Positions 50,856 to 60,719 of a stretch of DNA of 64,000 nucleotides are shown here, piece after piece; position 1 is the stretch's first letter; the number at the start of each line of letters is the position of its first letter. Below the pieces are notes generated by a model. It was not told the DNA's origin. It saw only the letters and a list, made by a program, of their open reading frames with translations, and did no database searches. The DNA comes from Pseudomarimonas arenosa (GTDB taxonomy: Bacteria; Pseudomonadota; Gammaproteobacteria; Xanthomonadales; Xanthomonadaceae), in assembly GCF_014841215.1 (NCBI RefSeq), contig NZ_JACYTR010000001.1, forward strand, positions 1 through 64,000, in the 5' to 3' direction. The position numbers and the translations under genes are program-made.

Positions 50856-51683
50856 TCAACCCTGGGACAGGGCGGTGCCGAAACACGCCGTGCGCAGAAA
50901 ACGGATAGTCGCCTCCGCCACCGCCCCTGAAAAAATCAGTCCGCTATGCGATACCCGCATCTTCAGGTGCTCGGTCAGGCCTGGCTGCCAGGTCTCCGCA
51001 ACCCCCACCGTGCCGTCATGCTGATCGCCAAGATCGGCCACCCAGTGTCCGCCGCCCAATGCCAGCGTTCCGGCAATCATGCCGACCTCGCGGTCGGGCG
51101 GCAGTTGAACACCGCGCTCCAGAAATGGCCCGCTGCGGCCGACCAGCAGACGCAGATGGTGTTCACGCATGCCGCGGGCGGCGGCGCTGCCATTGATGGG
51201 TGAGCCCAGGCACACGACCCGACCGGGCGGCAGGTTGTTGCCATCGTGCAGAGCGGCCAGGGCGGCGACACCGCCCAGACTATGGCCGACGATATGCACC
51301 GGGCCTGGACCCAGGGCGCGCAACTCGGCCTGCAAGCGTGGAACGGCCTGTTCAGCGGAACGCCACAGCGTGGCGTAGGGAAACAGGCGCGGGGAAAAGC
51401 CCGCGGCACGCAAGCGGCGGGCCAGCGGCCAGAGGATCGGGCGGCGCATCCACAGGCCGTGTAGGACGAGGACCGGGATTGGGGTGGCATAGAGCCCCTC
51501 TCCACTGGCGGGAGAGATCGATGCGCACTGATTTTCGCGCGCCGGCTGGTGCCCCGGAACTCCCTCCCCGATGTTCGGGGAGGGCCGGGATGGGGTTAGG
51601 GAGCCGATCTTTGCCTGCCCAGGGGCCTCGCATAGCGAGGTTCCTGGGTAGGGATTGGGGTGAGGGGGAAGGCTGGCGCCCAC
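50856..51683 (-). CDS. alpha/beta-hydrolase (lipase-like)
   Basis: The core starts at VLVLHGLW (oxyanion region) and has the nucleophile elbow VGHSLGG; a late His is in a SHSGLIFS context. No ATG lies between the repeat-like leader and the core; the only in-frame start is GTG 51683. The first about 65 residues are encoded by a CCCTCCCCGATGTTCGGGGA-type intergenic palindrome and look non-native. The true start could be a rarer codon near 51490. A cytoplasmic lipase/esterase is likely; the substrate is unknown. Confidence 0.75.
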   Translation of the reverse strand: MGASLPPHPNPYPGTSLCEAPGQAKIGSLTPSRPSPNIGEGVPGHQPARENQCASISPASGEGLYATPIPVLVLHGLWMRRPILWPLARRLRAAGFSPRLFPYATLWRSAEQAVPRLQAELRALGPGPVHIVGHSLGGVAALAALHDGNNLPPGRVVCLGSPINGSAAARGMREHHLRLLVGRSGPFLERGVQLPPDREVGMIAGTLALGGGHWVADLGDQHDGTVGVAETWQPGLTEHLKMRVSHSGLIFSGAVAEATIRFLRTACFGTALSQG

Positions 51684-51716
51684 TGCTCGCGCGACGATTG
51701 GTTCGGACGCTGCACT

Positions 51717-51734
51717 GGCGGGTCGAGACCCGCC
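51717..51734. repeat. REP-like palindrome abutting the aspS stop
   Basis: GGCGGGT-CGAG-ACCCGCC lies directly after the aspS stop codon (TAG read leftward), as at ruvA. Confidence 0.65.
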
Positions 51735-53492
51735 CTACGCCTCTAGGGTTCGGATGTGCACCTCTTTCAGCTGCTCGGGGTCGAGCGGCGAAGGGGCACC
51801 GGTCATCAGGCATTGCGCGGTAGTGGTCTTGGGGAACGGGATCACGTCGCGAATCGAGTCGGTGCCGGCCATCAGGGCAGCGATACGGTCGATGCCAAAG
51901 GCGATACCGCCGTGCGGCGGGGCGCCATGGCTGAGCGCTTCGAGCAGAAAGCCGAACTTGGCATCGGCTTCTTCGCGGCTGATGCCGAGCAGGTCGAACA
52001 CCGCGCTTTGCATATCCGGGCGGTGGATACGAATCGAACCGCCACCGATCTCATTGCCATTCAACACCATGTCGTAGCCACGCGAGACGGCTATACGGGC
52101 ATTGGCCTTGAGATCGGCAATGTCATCGACCGCCGGCGCGGTGAACGGATGATGCAGGGCCACATAACGCCCGGCTTCCTCGTCCCATTCGAACATCGGG
52201 AAGTCGGTGACCCAGAGCGGACGCCAACTGTGCTCAATTCGACCGAGGTCTTTTCCAAGCTTGAGCCGTACTGCACCCATGAAGTCGCAGACCTGCTTGT
52301 AGGGACCGGCACCAAACAGCAGCAGATCTCCATTCTGCGCGCCACAGGCATCGAGAATGGCATTCAAGGTGGCATCGTCAAAGAATTTGGCAATCGGCGA
52401 GTTCACCCCCTCGCGGCCCTTGCTGCGATCTTCCAGTTTCAGCCAGGCCAGACCCTTGGCGCCGTATTTCGCCGCATGCGCGGCCAGTTCATCGATCTGC
52501 TTGCGCGACCAGGTGGCCGCGTCCGGCGCGCGCAGCGCCACCACCCGCCCTTCGGCGTGATTGGCCCATTCGGCGAACACCTTGAATTCCACCGAGCGCA
52601 CATGTTCGGCGATATCGATCAACTCAAGGTCGATGCGAAGGTCCGGCTTGTCGGAGCCGTAGCGGCGCATCGCCTCGTCGTAGCTCATGCGCGGGAACGG
52701 ATCGGCCAGCTCGACCTGCATCACTTCGCGGAACACGTGGCGAATCATGCCTTCCACCGTGTCCTGCACCTCGGCCTCATCGACCCAGGCGAATTCCATA
52801 TCGAGCTGAGTGAATTCGAGCTGGCGATCGGCGCGCAAGGCTTCGTCGCGGAAACAGCGGGCGATCTGATAATAGCGATCGAAGCCGGCCATCATCAGAA
52901 TCTGCTTGAACAGCTGCGGCGACTGCGGCAGGGCGTAGAACTCGCCCGCATGCATACGCGCCGGCACCAGAAAATCGCGCGCGCCTTCCGGCGTGGCCTT
53001 GGTCAGGATCGGGGTTTCGATATCCTGAAAGCCACGCGCATCAAGCCAGGCGCGCAAGGCCTGCACCAGCTTGATGCGAGTGCGCATCATGCGCTGCATT
53101 TCCGGGCGCCGCAGATCGAGATAGCGATACTTGAGCCGCACATCTTCACCCGGTGTTTCATGCGAGTGAAATGGCAGGTTAATGGCGCGATTCATCACGT
53201 CGATCTTTTCCGCCAACACCTCGACCCGACCGGTACGGATCTTGTCATTGATGCTGTGGCGCTCACGCACCTTGCCGGTGACCCGCAGGCAGTCTTCCTG
53301 GCCCAGCGAGCTGGCGATCTCGAACAGCTCGGGCTGGTCGCTCTCTACCAGGATCTGCACGATGCCCTCGTGATCACGCAGATCGAAGAACACCTGGTGA
53401 CTTTGCACCCGAGCCTTGTTGACCCAGCCGCAAAGAGTGACGGTCTGACCAATCAAGGTCTCGTCGACAAGACCACAGAATTGACTACGCAT
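51735..53492 (-). CDS. aspS: aspartyl-tRNA synthetase
   Basis: The product has 585 residues from ATG 53492. An OB-fold anticodon domain ([14 protein letters not shown]...[13 protein letters not shown]) precedes the class II core: motif 2 [20 protein letters not shown], the bacterial GAD insertion, and motif 3 [10 protein letters not shown]. Charges tRNA-Asp. Length is as usual for bacterial AspRS. Confidence 0.97.
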   Translation of the reverse strand: MRSQFCGLVDETLIGQTVTLCGWVNKARVQSHQVFFDLRDHEGIVQILVESDQPELFEIASSLGQEDCLRVTGKVRERHSINDKIRTGRVEVLAEKIDVMNRAINLPFHSHETPGEDVRLKYRYLDLRRPEMQRMMRTRIKLVQALRAWLDARGFQDIETPILTKATPEGARDFLVPARMHAGEFYALPQSPQLFKQILMMAGFDRYYQIARCFRDEALRADRQLEFTQLDMEFAWVDEAEVQDTVEGMIRHVFREVMQVELADPFPRMSYDEAMRRYGSDKPDLRIDLELIDIAEHVRSVEFKVFAEWANHAEGRVVALRAPDAATWSRKQIDELAAHAAKYGAKGLAWLKLEDRSKGREGVNSPIAKFFDDATLNAILDACGAQNGDLLLFGAGPYKQVCDFMGAVRLKLGKDLGRIEHSWRPLWVTDFPMFEWDEEAGRYVALHHPFTAPAVDDIADLKANARIAVSRGYDMVLNGNEIGGGSIRIHRPDMQSAVFDLLGISREEADAKFGFLLEALSHGAPPHGGIAFGIDRIAALMAGTDSIRDVIPFPKTTTAQCLMTGAPSPLDPEQLKEVHIRTLEA

Positions 53493-53701
53493 GGCGGGCT
53501 CCGAACCAGCTGACACAGCGAAAACCCGCCATTTTAAAGAGGCTTGGCCTGGCTCGGCAAAGCTTTTCTTCGCCAGGCCGGGATCAGCCCAGCCGCTCGC
53601 CGCGGCGGGTCTTGGGTTTTGCCATCGGTCGGCTCGCTATCGCTCGATGCCATCGCCGTGGGTATGCTCGGCAAACCGCCGGCCTCTCTTCGGAGCCTCG
53701 T

Positions 53702-54658
53702 ATGGTGCCCCTGCATAGACTCGCCCTGGTGCTCGCTCTGCTACTGCTGAGCGCTGCCGGTTCCACGCAACAGAAAGCCTATGCACCGGAGAACTTGCGC
53801 CAGCTCACCGTCCCTGATCGGGTGCGGGTGATCGAACGCGAATATTCCGATCAAAGCGGCGGGCGCCTGATCCCCGACGACCAATTGACCTTCTATCTCG
53901 ATCAGATCGATTCCGGCTGGGGTTTCAGCGAGATCAAGCGCGACATCGCGAGTTCGCTGCGCGGCTCGGCCTGGCGCCCGTCGAATAGCAACTGGCAACC
54001 GCGCAGTGTCACCTGCTCCAGCATCGACGGCCGCTACACCGAGTGTGTCACCTCGTTCCACGGGCAGGCCACACTGCAGCACCAGTTGTCCCGCGCGAAC
54101 TGCATTGAGGGTCGCACCTGGGGCCAGCGACGCGGCGTGATCTGGGTCGACGACGGCTGCCGTGGGCAATTCAGCGAGCGCCACGACGCGAGCCAGGGTT
54201 CCTGGACCGGTGCGCCCTATCACGACGGCGGCAGCTTCGTGGTCTGTGAGTCGCGACAAGGCAAGCGCCGCCGCTGTGCGACCAGCCTGCGCGGCCCGAT
54301 CATTCTGATCGAGCAATACTCCAACGCCGAATGCATCGAAGGCGATAGTTGGGGCTGGCAACCCGGTGAGATCTGGGTGCGCCGCGGCTGCCGTGGCAAG
54401 TTCGCCGAAGCGCGCGGCGGCCGACCCGGCTTGCCGGTGGGTGGCGGCCGACCTGGCTATGGCGATGCGGGCTATTCGGTGACCTGCGCCAGCGAAGACG
54501 GGCGCCATCGTACCTGTGCCTGGCAATCACGCCAGGGCCGACCGATCCTGGTTGAACAGATTTCCCGAGCCAGCTGCGTCGAAGGCCGCAGCTGGGGCTT
54601 TGACGGCTATCAGATCTGGGTCGACCAGGGCTGCCGGGCGCGCTTCGCGCCGCGCTGA
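53702..54658 (+). CDS. secreted DUF3011 triple-repeat protein
   Basis: The product has 318 residues. A signal peptide (cleavage near GSTQ) and a helical region of about 75 residues are followed by three Cys-rich repeats with the DUF3011 pattern: V-C-S---GR---C, Q-S-A-C--G--WG, and IWV--GCR--F (about 103-160, 182-235 and 265-316). Each repeat has four Cys, probably disulfide-bonded in the periplasm. Function unknown. It is divergent from aspS, separating it from fmdB. Confidence 0.85.
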   Translation: MVPLHRLALVLALLLLSAAGSTQQKAYAPENLRQLTVPDRVRVIEREYSDQSGGRLIPDDQLTFYLDQIDSGWGFSEIKRDIASSLRGSAWRPSNSNWQPRSVTCSSIDGRYTECVTSFHGQATLQHQLSRANCIEGRTWGQRRGVIWVDDGCRGQFSERHDASQGSWTGAPYHDGGSFVVCESRQGKRRRCATSLRGPIILIEQYSNAECIEGDSWGWQPGEIWVRRGCRGKFAEARGGRPGLPVGGGRPGYGDAGYSVTCASEDGRHRTCAWQSRQGRPILVEQISRASCVEGRSWGFDGYQIWVDQGCRARFAPR

Positions 54659-54748
54659 CAGGCTGCTGAGACCTCCATCCCCCGAATCAAGTCCGGGGCA
54701 GGCTGTGGTGGTTTTCAGCGCCAACGGACCGGCCGGCAGCCCGCGCGA

Positions 54749-55099
54749 TCAAGAAGACGCGGCAGCGGCGGCCGGCTTGCTGTCGGTGGAGGCCGGCTTG
54801 CTTTCGGGCTTGGCTTCCGACTTGGTCTCTGACTTGGTCTCTGACTTGGCCTCGGATTTCGAATCGGACTTGCTGCCTTCATCGCCGGATGAGGCAAGAT
54901 TGCGCTTCTTGTCGCCGTCTTTCTTGAAGTCGGTTTCATACCAGCCGCTACCGGCCAGTCGAAATGCCGGGGCAGTAATCTGTCGCCGTACCTGAGCCGA
55001 GCCGCAAGCCGGGCAGCTGCTGGGATCAGGGTCCGACAGTTTTTGCAGGCGATCGAAGCGATGATCGCAATCGGGGCATTCGAATCCGTAAATTGGCAT
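54749..55099 (-). CDS. fmdB: FmdB-family zinc ribbon protein
   Basis: The product has 116 residues. The N-terminal zinc ribbon has C-x2-C at residues 8/11 and SCPACGS (PIYGFECPDCDHRF...). A long Ser/Lys/Glu-rich tail with SETK/SEAK repeats follows. FmdB homologues are regulators of uncertain target and often lie near aspS. Confidence 0.9.
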   Translation of the reverse strand: MPIYGFECPDCDHRFDRLQKLSDPDPSSCPACGSAQVRRQITAPAFRLAGSGWYETDFKKDGDKKRNLASSGDEGSKSDSKSEAKSETKSETKSEAKPESKPASTDSKPAAAAASS

Positions 55100-55260
55100 G
55101 GGTGACTCCGTGGTTCGGTGCGCAGTTAGCGCAGGTCGTAATGGGGCCGAGACTGGGGGCGGATGCCGGCATTTTCAATCCCAGGCCCGGCTCAGCCGCC
55201 GCCACTGCCGCACGACTCGATGGCAACGAGAGCTGCGTCGACACCCGAAACAAGCACGGC

Positions 55261-57174
55261 TCAGGTTTCAGCCAAGGCCTCCAGCGCCTCGTAGGTTTCC
55301 AGCCAGGCCGCCTCGTTCTGCGCATGGGCGGCGTGCAGTTCGGCCTGCTTGCGGCTGAGTTCGCCGGCAGCACGGCCGTCCTGCTGATACAGCTCGGGTG
55401 CGGCGAGTTGCTGTTCCAGTTCGGCGAGAGCCTGCTGCTGCTGCGCCATGGCCGTCTCCAACTGTTTCAAGCGGTTCTTCAATGGCCGCTCCTTGTCGCG
55501 CTGTTCGGCAGCACTGCGGCGGCGCTGCTTGGCATTGTCAGCCGACACCACCTTGGCGTTGTCCGGGTCAGACCGCTGTGGGTCGCGGTCACGGCTGCGC
55601 AACCAGGCCGCGTAGTCATCGAGATCGCCATCGAACGGCGCTACCGTACCCTCGGCCACGCGCCAGAAGCGATCGCAGGCCAGACCTATCAAATGGCGAT
55701 CATGACTGACCAGGACCAAGGCGCCGTCGAACAAGGCCAGCGCCTCAGCCAAGGCCTCGCGCATGTCCATGTCGAGATGGTTGGTCGGTTCGTCGAGCAA
55801 CAGCACATTGGGTCGCCGCCAGGCGATCAGGGCCAGGGCCAGCCGCGCCCGCTCGCCCCCACTGAACCCCTCGACCGGGTCAAACGCACGGTCGCCGGGA
55901 AAGTTCCAGCGTCCGAGCCAGTCGCGCAGAACCTGCTCGGGCTGTTTGTCCGCCAGACGCGCCAGATGCTGGATCGGCGTCTCGTGCTCACGTAGAGACT
56001 CAACCGTGTGCTGGGCGAAGTAGCCGATCCTGGCTGCCGGGTGCAGCACGCGCTCGCCCGCCAATGGTTCGATCTCGCCGACCAGGGTCTTGACCAGGGT
56101 CGACTTGCCGGCGCCGTTGGCGCCGAGCAAGGCCACGCGATCGCCCGGCTCAAGCGAGAACTTCACCCCACTTAGCACCTCGATCCGCTCACCCCCAACC
56201 TGATAGCCGGCACTGAGTTGTGACAGCCGCAGCAACGGACTGGGGAGCTCAGCCGCCGTTTCAAAACTGAAGCGGAATGGCGATTCGGCACGCACCGCCT
56301 CGGTGCCGGCCAGCTTCTCCAGCCGTTTCACTCGGGACTGAGCCTGCTTGGCCTTGCTGGCCTTGGCCTTGAAACGATTGATGAAGCTTTGCAGATGGGC
56401 GCGCTCGGTCTGCTCCTTTTCGAATGCGATCTGCTGCTGACGCAGCTGCTCGGCGCGCTGGCGCTCAAAGCCAGTGTAGTTGCCGTTGTAAAGCCGCCCT
56501 CGTCCTTCATGCAGATGCACCACATGGGTACAGACTTCGTCGAGGAATTCGCGATCATGCGAGATCACGATCACCGTGCCGGTATAGCGCTGCAGCCATT
56601 GCTCCAGCCAAAGGACGGCATCGAGGTCGAGATGGTTGGTCGGCTCGTCGAGCAGCAACAGGTCACTGGGCGCCATCAGGGCGCGGGCCAGATTCAGCCG
56701 CACTCGCCAGCCGCCGGAGAAGCTGGCCACCGGCTGCTCGAACACCGAGCTGGCAAAGCCCAGACCATGCAATAGCCGGCCAGCGCGCGCTTCGGCATCG
56801 TAGCCGTTCAGCAACTCGATATCGTGATGCGCTGCCGCAGCGGCGGCGTGGTCATCCATCGCCAGCGCCTGCACTTCGCGAGCCAAGGCAGCCGCCAGCT
56901 CGGCATCACCGCCAATCACATAGCGAAGCGCCGCCTCCTTCAGGGCCGGGGTCTCCTGGGCCACACTGGCAATCCGCACCCGATTGGGTAGATCGATCTG
57001 CCCTTCATCTGACTCCAATTCACCAAGAATGGCGGCCAATAGCGAGGACTTGCCACAGCCATTGCGGCCGACCAGGCCGACCCGCCAGCCGGCGTGCAAG
57101 GTGAAGTCGAGCCCGGACAGCAACAGCCGCCCGCCACGACGAAGCGCGAGAGAACGAAATCCAATCATCGGCAT
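55261..57174 (-). CDS. ABC-F ATPase (YheS/Uup-like)
   Basis: The product has 637 residues. Two ABC domains have Walker A GRNGCGKSS and GANGAGKST, signatures FSGGWRVRLNLARAL and FSGGERARLALAL, and two LLLDEPTNHLD boxes. A linker of helices lies between and a coiled coil at the C-terminus. There are no membrane segments. ABC-F proteins act on ribosomes. ATG 57174 or 57168. Confidence 0.93.
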   Translation of the reverse strand: MPMIGFRSLALRRGGRLLLSGLDFTLHAGWRVGLVGRNGCGKSSLLAAILGELESDEGQIDLPNRVRIASVAQETPALKEAALRYVIGGDAELAAALAREVQALAMDDHAAAAAAHHDIELLNGYDAEARAGRLLHGLGFASSVFEQPVASFSGGWRVRLNLARALMAPSDLLLLDEPTNHLDLDAVLWLEQWLQRYTGTVIVISHDREFLDEVCTHVVHLHEGRGRLYNGNYTGFERQRAEQLRQQQIAFEKEQTERAHLQSFINRFKAKASKAKQAQSRVKRLEKLAGTEAVRAESPFRFSFETAAELPSPLLRLSQLSAGYQVGGERIEVLSGVKFSLEPGDRVALLGANGAGKSTLVKTLVGEIEPLAGERVLHPAARIGYFAQHTVESLREHETPIQHLARLADKQPEQVLRDWLGRWNFPGDRAFDPVEGFSGGERARLALALIAWRRPNVLLLDEPTNHLDMDMREALAEALALFDGALVLVSHDRHLIGLACDRFWRVAEGTVAPFDGDLDDYAAWLRSRDRDPQRSDPDNAKVVSADNAKQRRRSAAEQRDKERPLKNRLKQLETAMAQQQQALAELEQQLAAPELYQQDGRAAGELSRKQAELHAAHAQNEAAWLETYEALEALAET

Positions 57175-57328
57175 AGTTTATCCGGCCGCGGGCGATTGGT
57201 AGCCAGCGCCTAGGCAAAATCTTAACGAACGCGTAACGTACCCCTGTGACTCAGCAACGCCGCTGGCGATGCGTCGCCGGTGATTTCCGATTTGCACGGC
57301 TCAACCTTCCAGCATCTCCGGAGTTCTC

Positions 57329-59821
57329 ATGTACAAGCCCGCTGTACTCGCCACCGCCATCGCCTTCGCATTGCATGCTGCGCCGCTTTGCGCTCAGACC
57401 GACGAACAAACCGCTGAGCAGGCTGCCGAACTCGACGTAGTGATCGTCACCGGCACCCGCGTGTCGAATCGGTCCGCCACCTATACTGCAGCTCCAGTCG
57501 ATGTGATCGGCGTCGAGCAGATTGAGCGCAGCGGCGCACCGGAACTCAATCAGGCGCTGTCCATCAACCTGCCGTCGTTCAATTTCCCGCGCCCCGGGCT
57601 GGCGGACGGCACCGACACCATCCGGCCGGCGACCTTGCGCGGCCTGTCACCGGACCAGACCCTGGTCTTGCTGAACTCCAAGCGCCGGCACACCTCATCC
57701 CTGGTCAATATCAATGGCACAGTCGGTCGCGGTGCCGCGGCGGTCGATCTCAACACCATTCCCACTGCCGCTGTACAGACCATCGAAGTGTTGCGCGACG
57801 GCGCCTCGGCACAGTATGGCTCAGACGCCATTTCCGGTGTGATCAATGTACTGTTGCGGCGTGCCAGCGAAGGCGGTGGCGCCACCCTGACGGTCGGCCA
57901 ACGCGAAAGCGAATACACCACGCCGGTGACACCCCCTCCAGCGGGCGCCACCTGGAGTGCACCCGAGCAGATCACCCGCAGCGTCAGCGACGGCGCCACG
58001 ACCACGGCCTCGATGTGGAAGGGCTTTGCCTTGGGCGAAGCGGGCTATTTCACCCTCAGCGCGGAATACAAGGACCAGCAGCGCACCGAACGCGGCGGTT
58101 ACGACTTCCGCCAACAATATCCGCTGGTGAACGGCGGCTTCGATATTCGCGAAGCCAACTTCGATCGCTTTAACGCCTGGTTTGGTGAACCGGAAATCGA
58201 ACAGAAAACCGTGTTCGCCAATTGGGGCATCGATCAAAGCGAGGGCGCTCGCCTGTACGGCTGGGCCAGCTACCAGGATCGCGACGCAGTATCCGCCGGT
58301 TTCTATCGCCGCGCCCTGGACACCCGCAATGTGATCGAGATCTACCCCGATGGTTTCCTGCCGCTGATTGCTCCGGAAGTGACGGATGCCAGCGCGGCGC
58401 TGGGCTATGAATGGAACTGGGGCCCCTGGTTCATGGATACCTCACTGGTATTCGGTCGCAATGAGATGGCCTTCACCATCACCAACACCTTGAACGCTTC
58501 GATCGGCCCAAGCTCCAGAACCGAGTTCGATGCCGGCGGCTTCGACTACGACCAATGGGTGTTCAATTTCTCCGGTGTGCGCAGCGTGGATTTCGACGCC
58601 CTCGCTTCGCCACTCAATATCGCCGCCGGACTTGAAGCGCGCAGGGAGAGCTATTCGATCTTTGCCGGCGAACCGGATTCCTATCGTCAGGGCGACGCGC
58701 TGCTGCCGAATGGAGCACGGCCACAAGCTGGTTCCCAGGTGTTTCCCGGCTTTCGTCCCAGCAATGAAGTGGATGAAGATCGCAACGCGGTTGGCGTGTA
58801 TCTCGACCTCGAAGCCAATCTCAGCGAAAAGCTGCTCGGCTCGGCCGCCATTCGTGCTGAAGACTATTCTGACTTTGGCAGCAACGTCACCGGCAAACTG
58901 GCCTTGCGCTACGACATCAATGACAGCTTTGCCCTGCGCGGCTCGCTGCAGAACGGTTTTCGCGCACCCTCGCCACAGCAGCAGTACTTCACCGCCACCT
59001 CAACTAATTTCATCAACGGCATTCCGTTCGACATCACCACCTTCCCGCCGCAGGATCCAGCCGCGCGGGCGCTGGGCGCGCAGCCGCTGGACGCCGAGGA
59101 GTCGATCAATGTCTCGCTGGGCACCGTGTTCCGCATCGCCGATGTCACGGTCACCATTGATGCCTATCGCATCGACGTCGACGACCGCATTGTGCTGTCA
59201 GAGAACCTGACTGCCGGCAATGTTCGCGACTACCTGACTTCGCTGGGCTTCATTGGCATCGGCGGCGGCAGGTTCTTCATCAACGGCGTCGACACCGAAA
59301 CCCAGGGCGTCGATGTGGTGGTCAATTTCCCGCTCGACACCGCCGACCTGGGACGCTTCGACTTCATCCTCAGCGGCAACTACAACGACACTGAGGTCAC
59401 TCGCGTGCCCAGCACCAACGAACTTTCTTCACTCGACCCGGCGCCGACCCTGTTTGGCCGGATCAATGTGTTGAGTTTTGAACAGGGCACACCGAAGGAC
59501 AAGATCGGAGCCTCGGTCAACTGGAAGCGCGAACGCTTCGGCGCCACCTTGCGCGCCACTCGCTACGGAGAGGTGCTGGATCCTGGCACCAGCGAGCAAT
59601 TTGACTTCCTGATGAGCCCGAAGACCCTGGTCGATCTCGAAGGTCGCATCGAACTCGGTGAGCGTTCCGAGCTGGCCTTGGGTGCTGAGAACATCTTCGA
59701 CCAATATCCGGATGCCTCACCGATCTCACGCAATACCACGGGCAATACGCCGTTCTCCAATTATTCGCCATTCGGTCGTAGCGGGCGACTGGTTTACGCC
59801 CGCCTGAGTTTCGAATTCTGA
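57329..59821 (+). CDS. TonB-dependent outer membrane receptor
   Basis: The product has 830 residues. A signal peptide (ends CAQ), TonB box-like DVVIVTGTR, a plug domain (about 50-175, with VLRDGASAQYGSDAISGVIN) and a 22-strand barrel ending in Phe (SGRLVYARLSFEF) are present. The plug and barrel are of the type common among Xanthomonadales receptors for plant or polymer-derived compounds; substrate not deducible. CCGGAG precedes ATG 57329. Confidence 0.94.
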   Translation: MYKPAVLATAIAFALHAAPLCAQTDEQTAEQAAELDVVIVTGTRVSNRSATYTAAPVDVIGVEQIERSGAPELNQALSINLPSFNFPRPGLADGTDTIRPATLRGLSPDQTLVLLNSKRRHTSSLVNINGTVGRGAAAVDLNTIPTAAVQTIEVLRDGASAQYGSDAISGVINVLLRRASEGGGATLTVGQRESEYTTPVTPPPAGATWSAPEQITRSVSDGATTTASMWKGFALGEAGYFTLSAEYKDQQRTERGGYDFRQQYPLVNGGFDIREANFDRFNAWFGEPEIEQKTVFANWGIDQSEGARLYGWASYQDRDAVSAGFYRRALDTRNVIEIYPDGFLPLIAPEVTDASAALGYEWNWGPWFMDTSLVFGRNEMAFTITNTLNASIGPSSRTEFDAGGFDYDQWVFNFSGVRSVDFDALASPLNIAAGLEARRESYSIFAGEPDSYRQGDALLPNGARPQAGSQVFPGFRPSNEVDEDRNAVGVYLDLEANLSEKLLGSAAIRAEDYSDFGSNVTGKLALRYDINDSFALRGSLQNGFRAPSPQQQYFTATSTNFINGIPFDITTFPPQDPAARALGAQPLDAEESINVSLGTVFRIADVTVTIDAYRIDVDDRIVLSENLTAGNVRDYLTSLGFIGIGGGRFFINGVDTETQGVDVVVNFPLDTADLGRFDFILSGNYNDTEVTRVPSTNELSSLDPAPTLFGRINVLSFEQGTPKDKIGASVNWKRERFGATLRATRYGEVLDPGTSEQFDFLMSPKTLVDLEGRIELGERSELALGAENIFDQYPDASPISRNTTGNTPFSNYSPFGRSGRLVYARLSFEF

Positions 59822-59902
59822 TCGCCGTGCGCGTCATCCGAGTTGAATCGACACCCGGCAGCGGGCATGCTCGCTGCCGCCCTCCCCTGCAAGCAGCCCC
59901 TC

Positions 59903-60529
59903 ATGTCTGAACAGAACGCCGAACTGACCCCAATCGAGGCCCGTATCCTCGGCTGCCTGATTGAGAAAGAAGCCACCACGCCCGATCAGTATCCGCTGAC
60001 CGAGAACGCGATCGTGGTGGCCTGCAACCAGAAGACCAGTCGTGATCCGGTGATGAACTTGAGCCCGGGAGAAGTCGGCCACGCGCTGCGTCAGATGGAG
60101 AACCGCCGCCTGGTTCGCAGCCAGCACGGCGCCCGCGCGCAGCGTTACGAACACCGCATGTCAGACTATTTCGGCCTGACCCAACAGCAACAGGCGCTGC
60201 TGGCCCTGCTGATCCTGCGTGGTCCGCAAACCGGTGGCGAGCTGCTGTCGCGTAGCGATCGGCTCGCCAAATTCAGCGACGCTGAAGATCTTCGTCACTG
60301 TCTGCAGCGCCTGCAGCAACGCGAGCCATCCCTGGTTAAACAACTCGGACGCGCGCCGGGTCAACGCGAAGATCGCTACGGCCAGCTGCTGACCGGCCCG
60401 ATCGATGAGTCGCTGTATCAGACCAGCACGGCCGTCAGCGCTTCCAGCGACAGTGTCGACATGCTGCTGCAACGGATCGAGGCACTGGAGGCGCGGGTGG
60501 CCGAGTTGGAGCAACAGGTCCAGGGCTGA
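59903..60529 (+). CDS. yceH: YceH-family (DUF480) protein
   Basis: The product has 208 residues. LTPIEARILGCLIEKEATTPDQYPLTENA, NQKTSRDPVM, and a C-terminal coiled coil are the family pattern of tandem winged helices. Function not established. ATG 59903 is the family start. Confidence 0.93.
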   Translation: MSEQNAELTPIEARILGCLIEKEATTPDQYPLTENAIVVACNQKTSRDPVMNLSPGEVGHALRQMENRRLVRSQHGARAQRYEHRMSDYFGLTQQQQALLALLILRGPQTGGELLSRSDRLAKFSDAEDLRHCLQRLQQREPSLVKQLGRAPGQREDRYGQLLTGPIDESLYQTSTAVSASSDSVDMLLQRIEALEARVAELEQQVQG

Positions 60530-60562
60530 CTCGAGGTTTCTCGCCCCATCGGCCTTATCCCC

Positions 60563-60714
60563 GCGGTGCAAGGATGCACCGCCGCGATCAACAACGTACG
60601 TTGTTGATCAGCGTATTCGAGCAAAGCTCGACCTAGCCGCGGAGCGGCCGAAACGAGTTCGGACCTGTGCCGAACTCGGCGCGTCTGAAAAGTCCAGGAT
60701 GGACTTGTTCAGAC
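60563..60714. repeat. three successive intergenic palindromes
   Basis: Near-perfect inverted repeats at 60563-60582 (GCGGTGCA arms), 60586-60609 (GATCAACAACGT arms, a perfect 24-bp palindrome) and 60683-60714 (GTCTGAA-AGTCCA arms) fill the gap between yceH and the convergent GGDEF-EAL gene. They could act as bidirectional terminators. Confidence 0.7.
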
Positions 60715-60719
60715 CTTCC

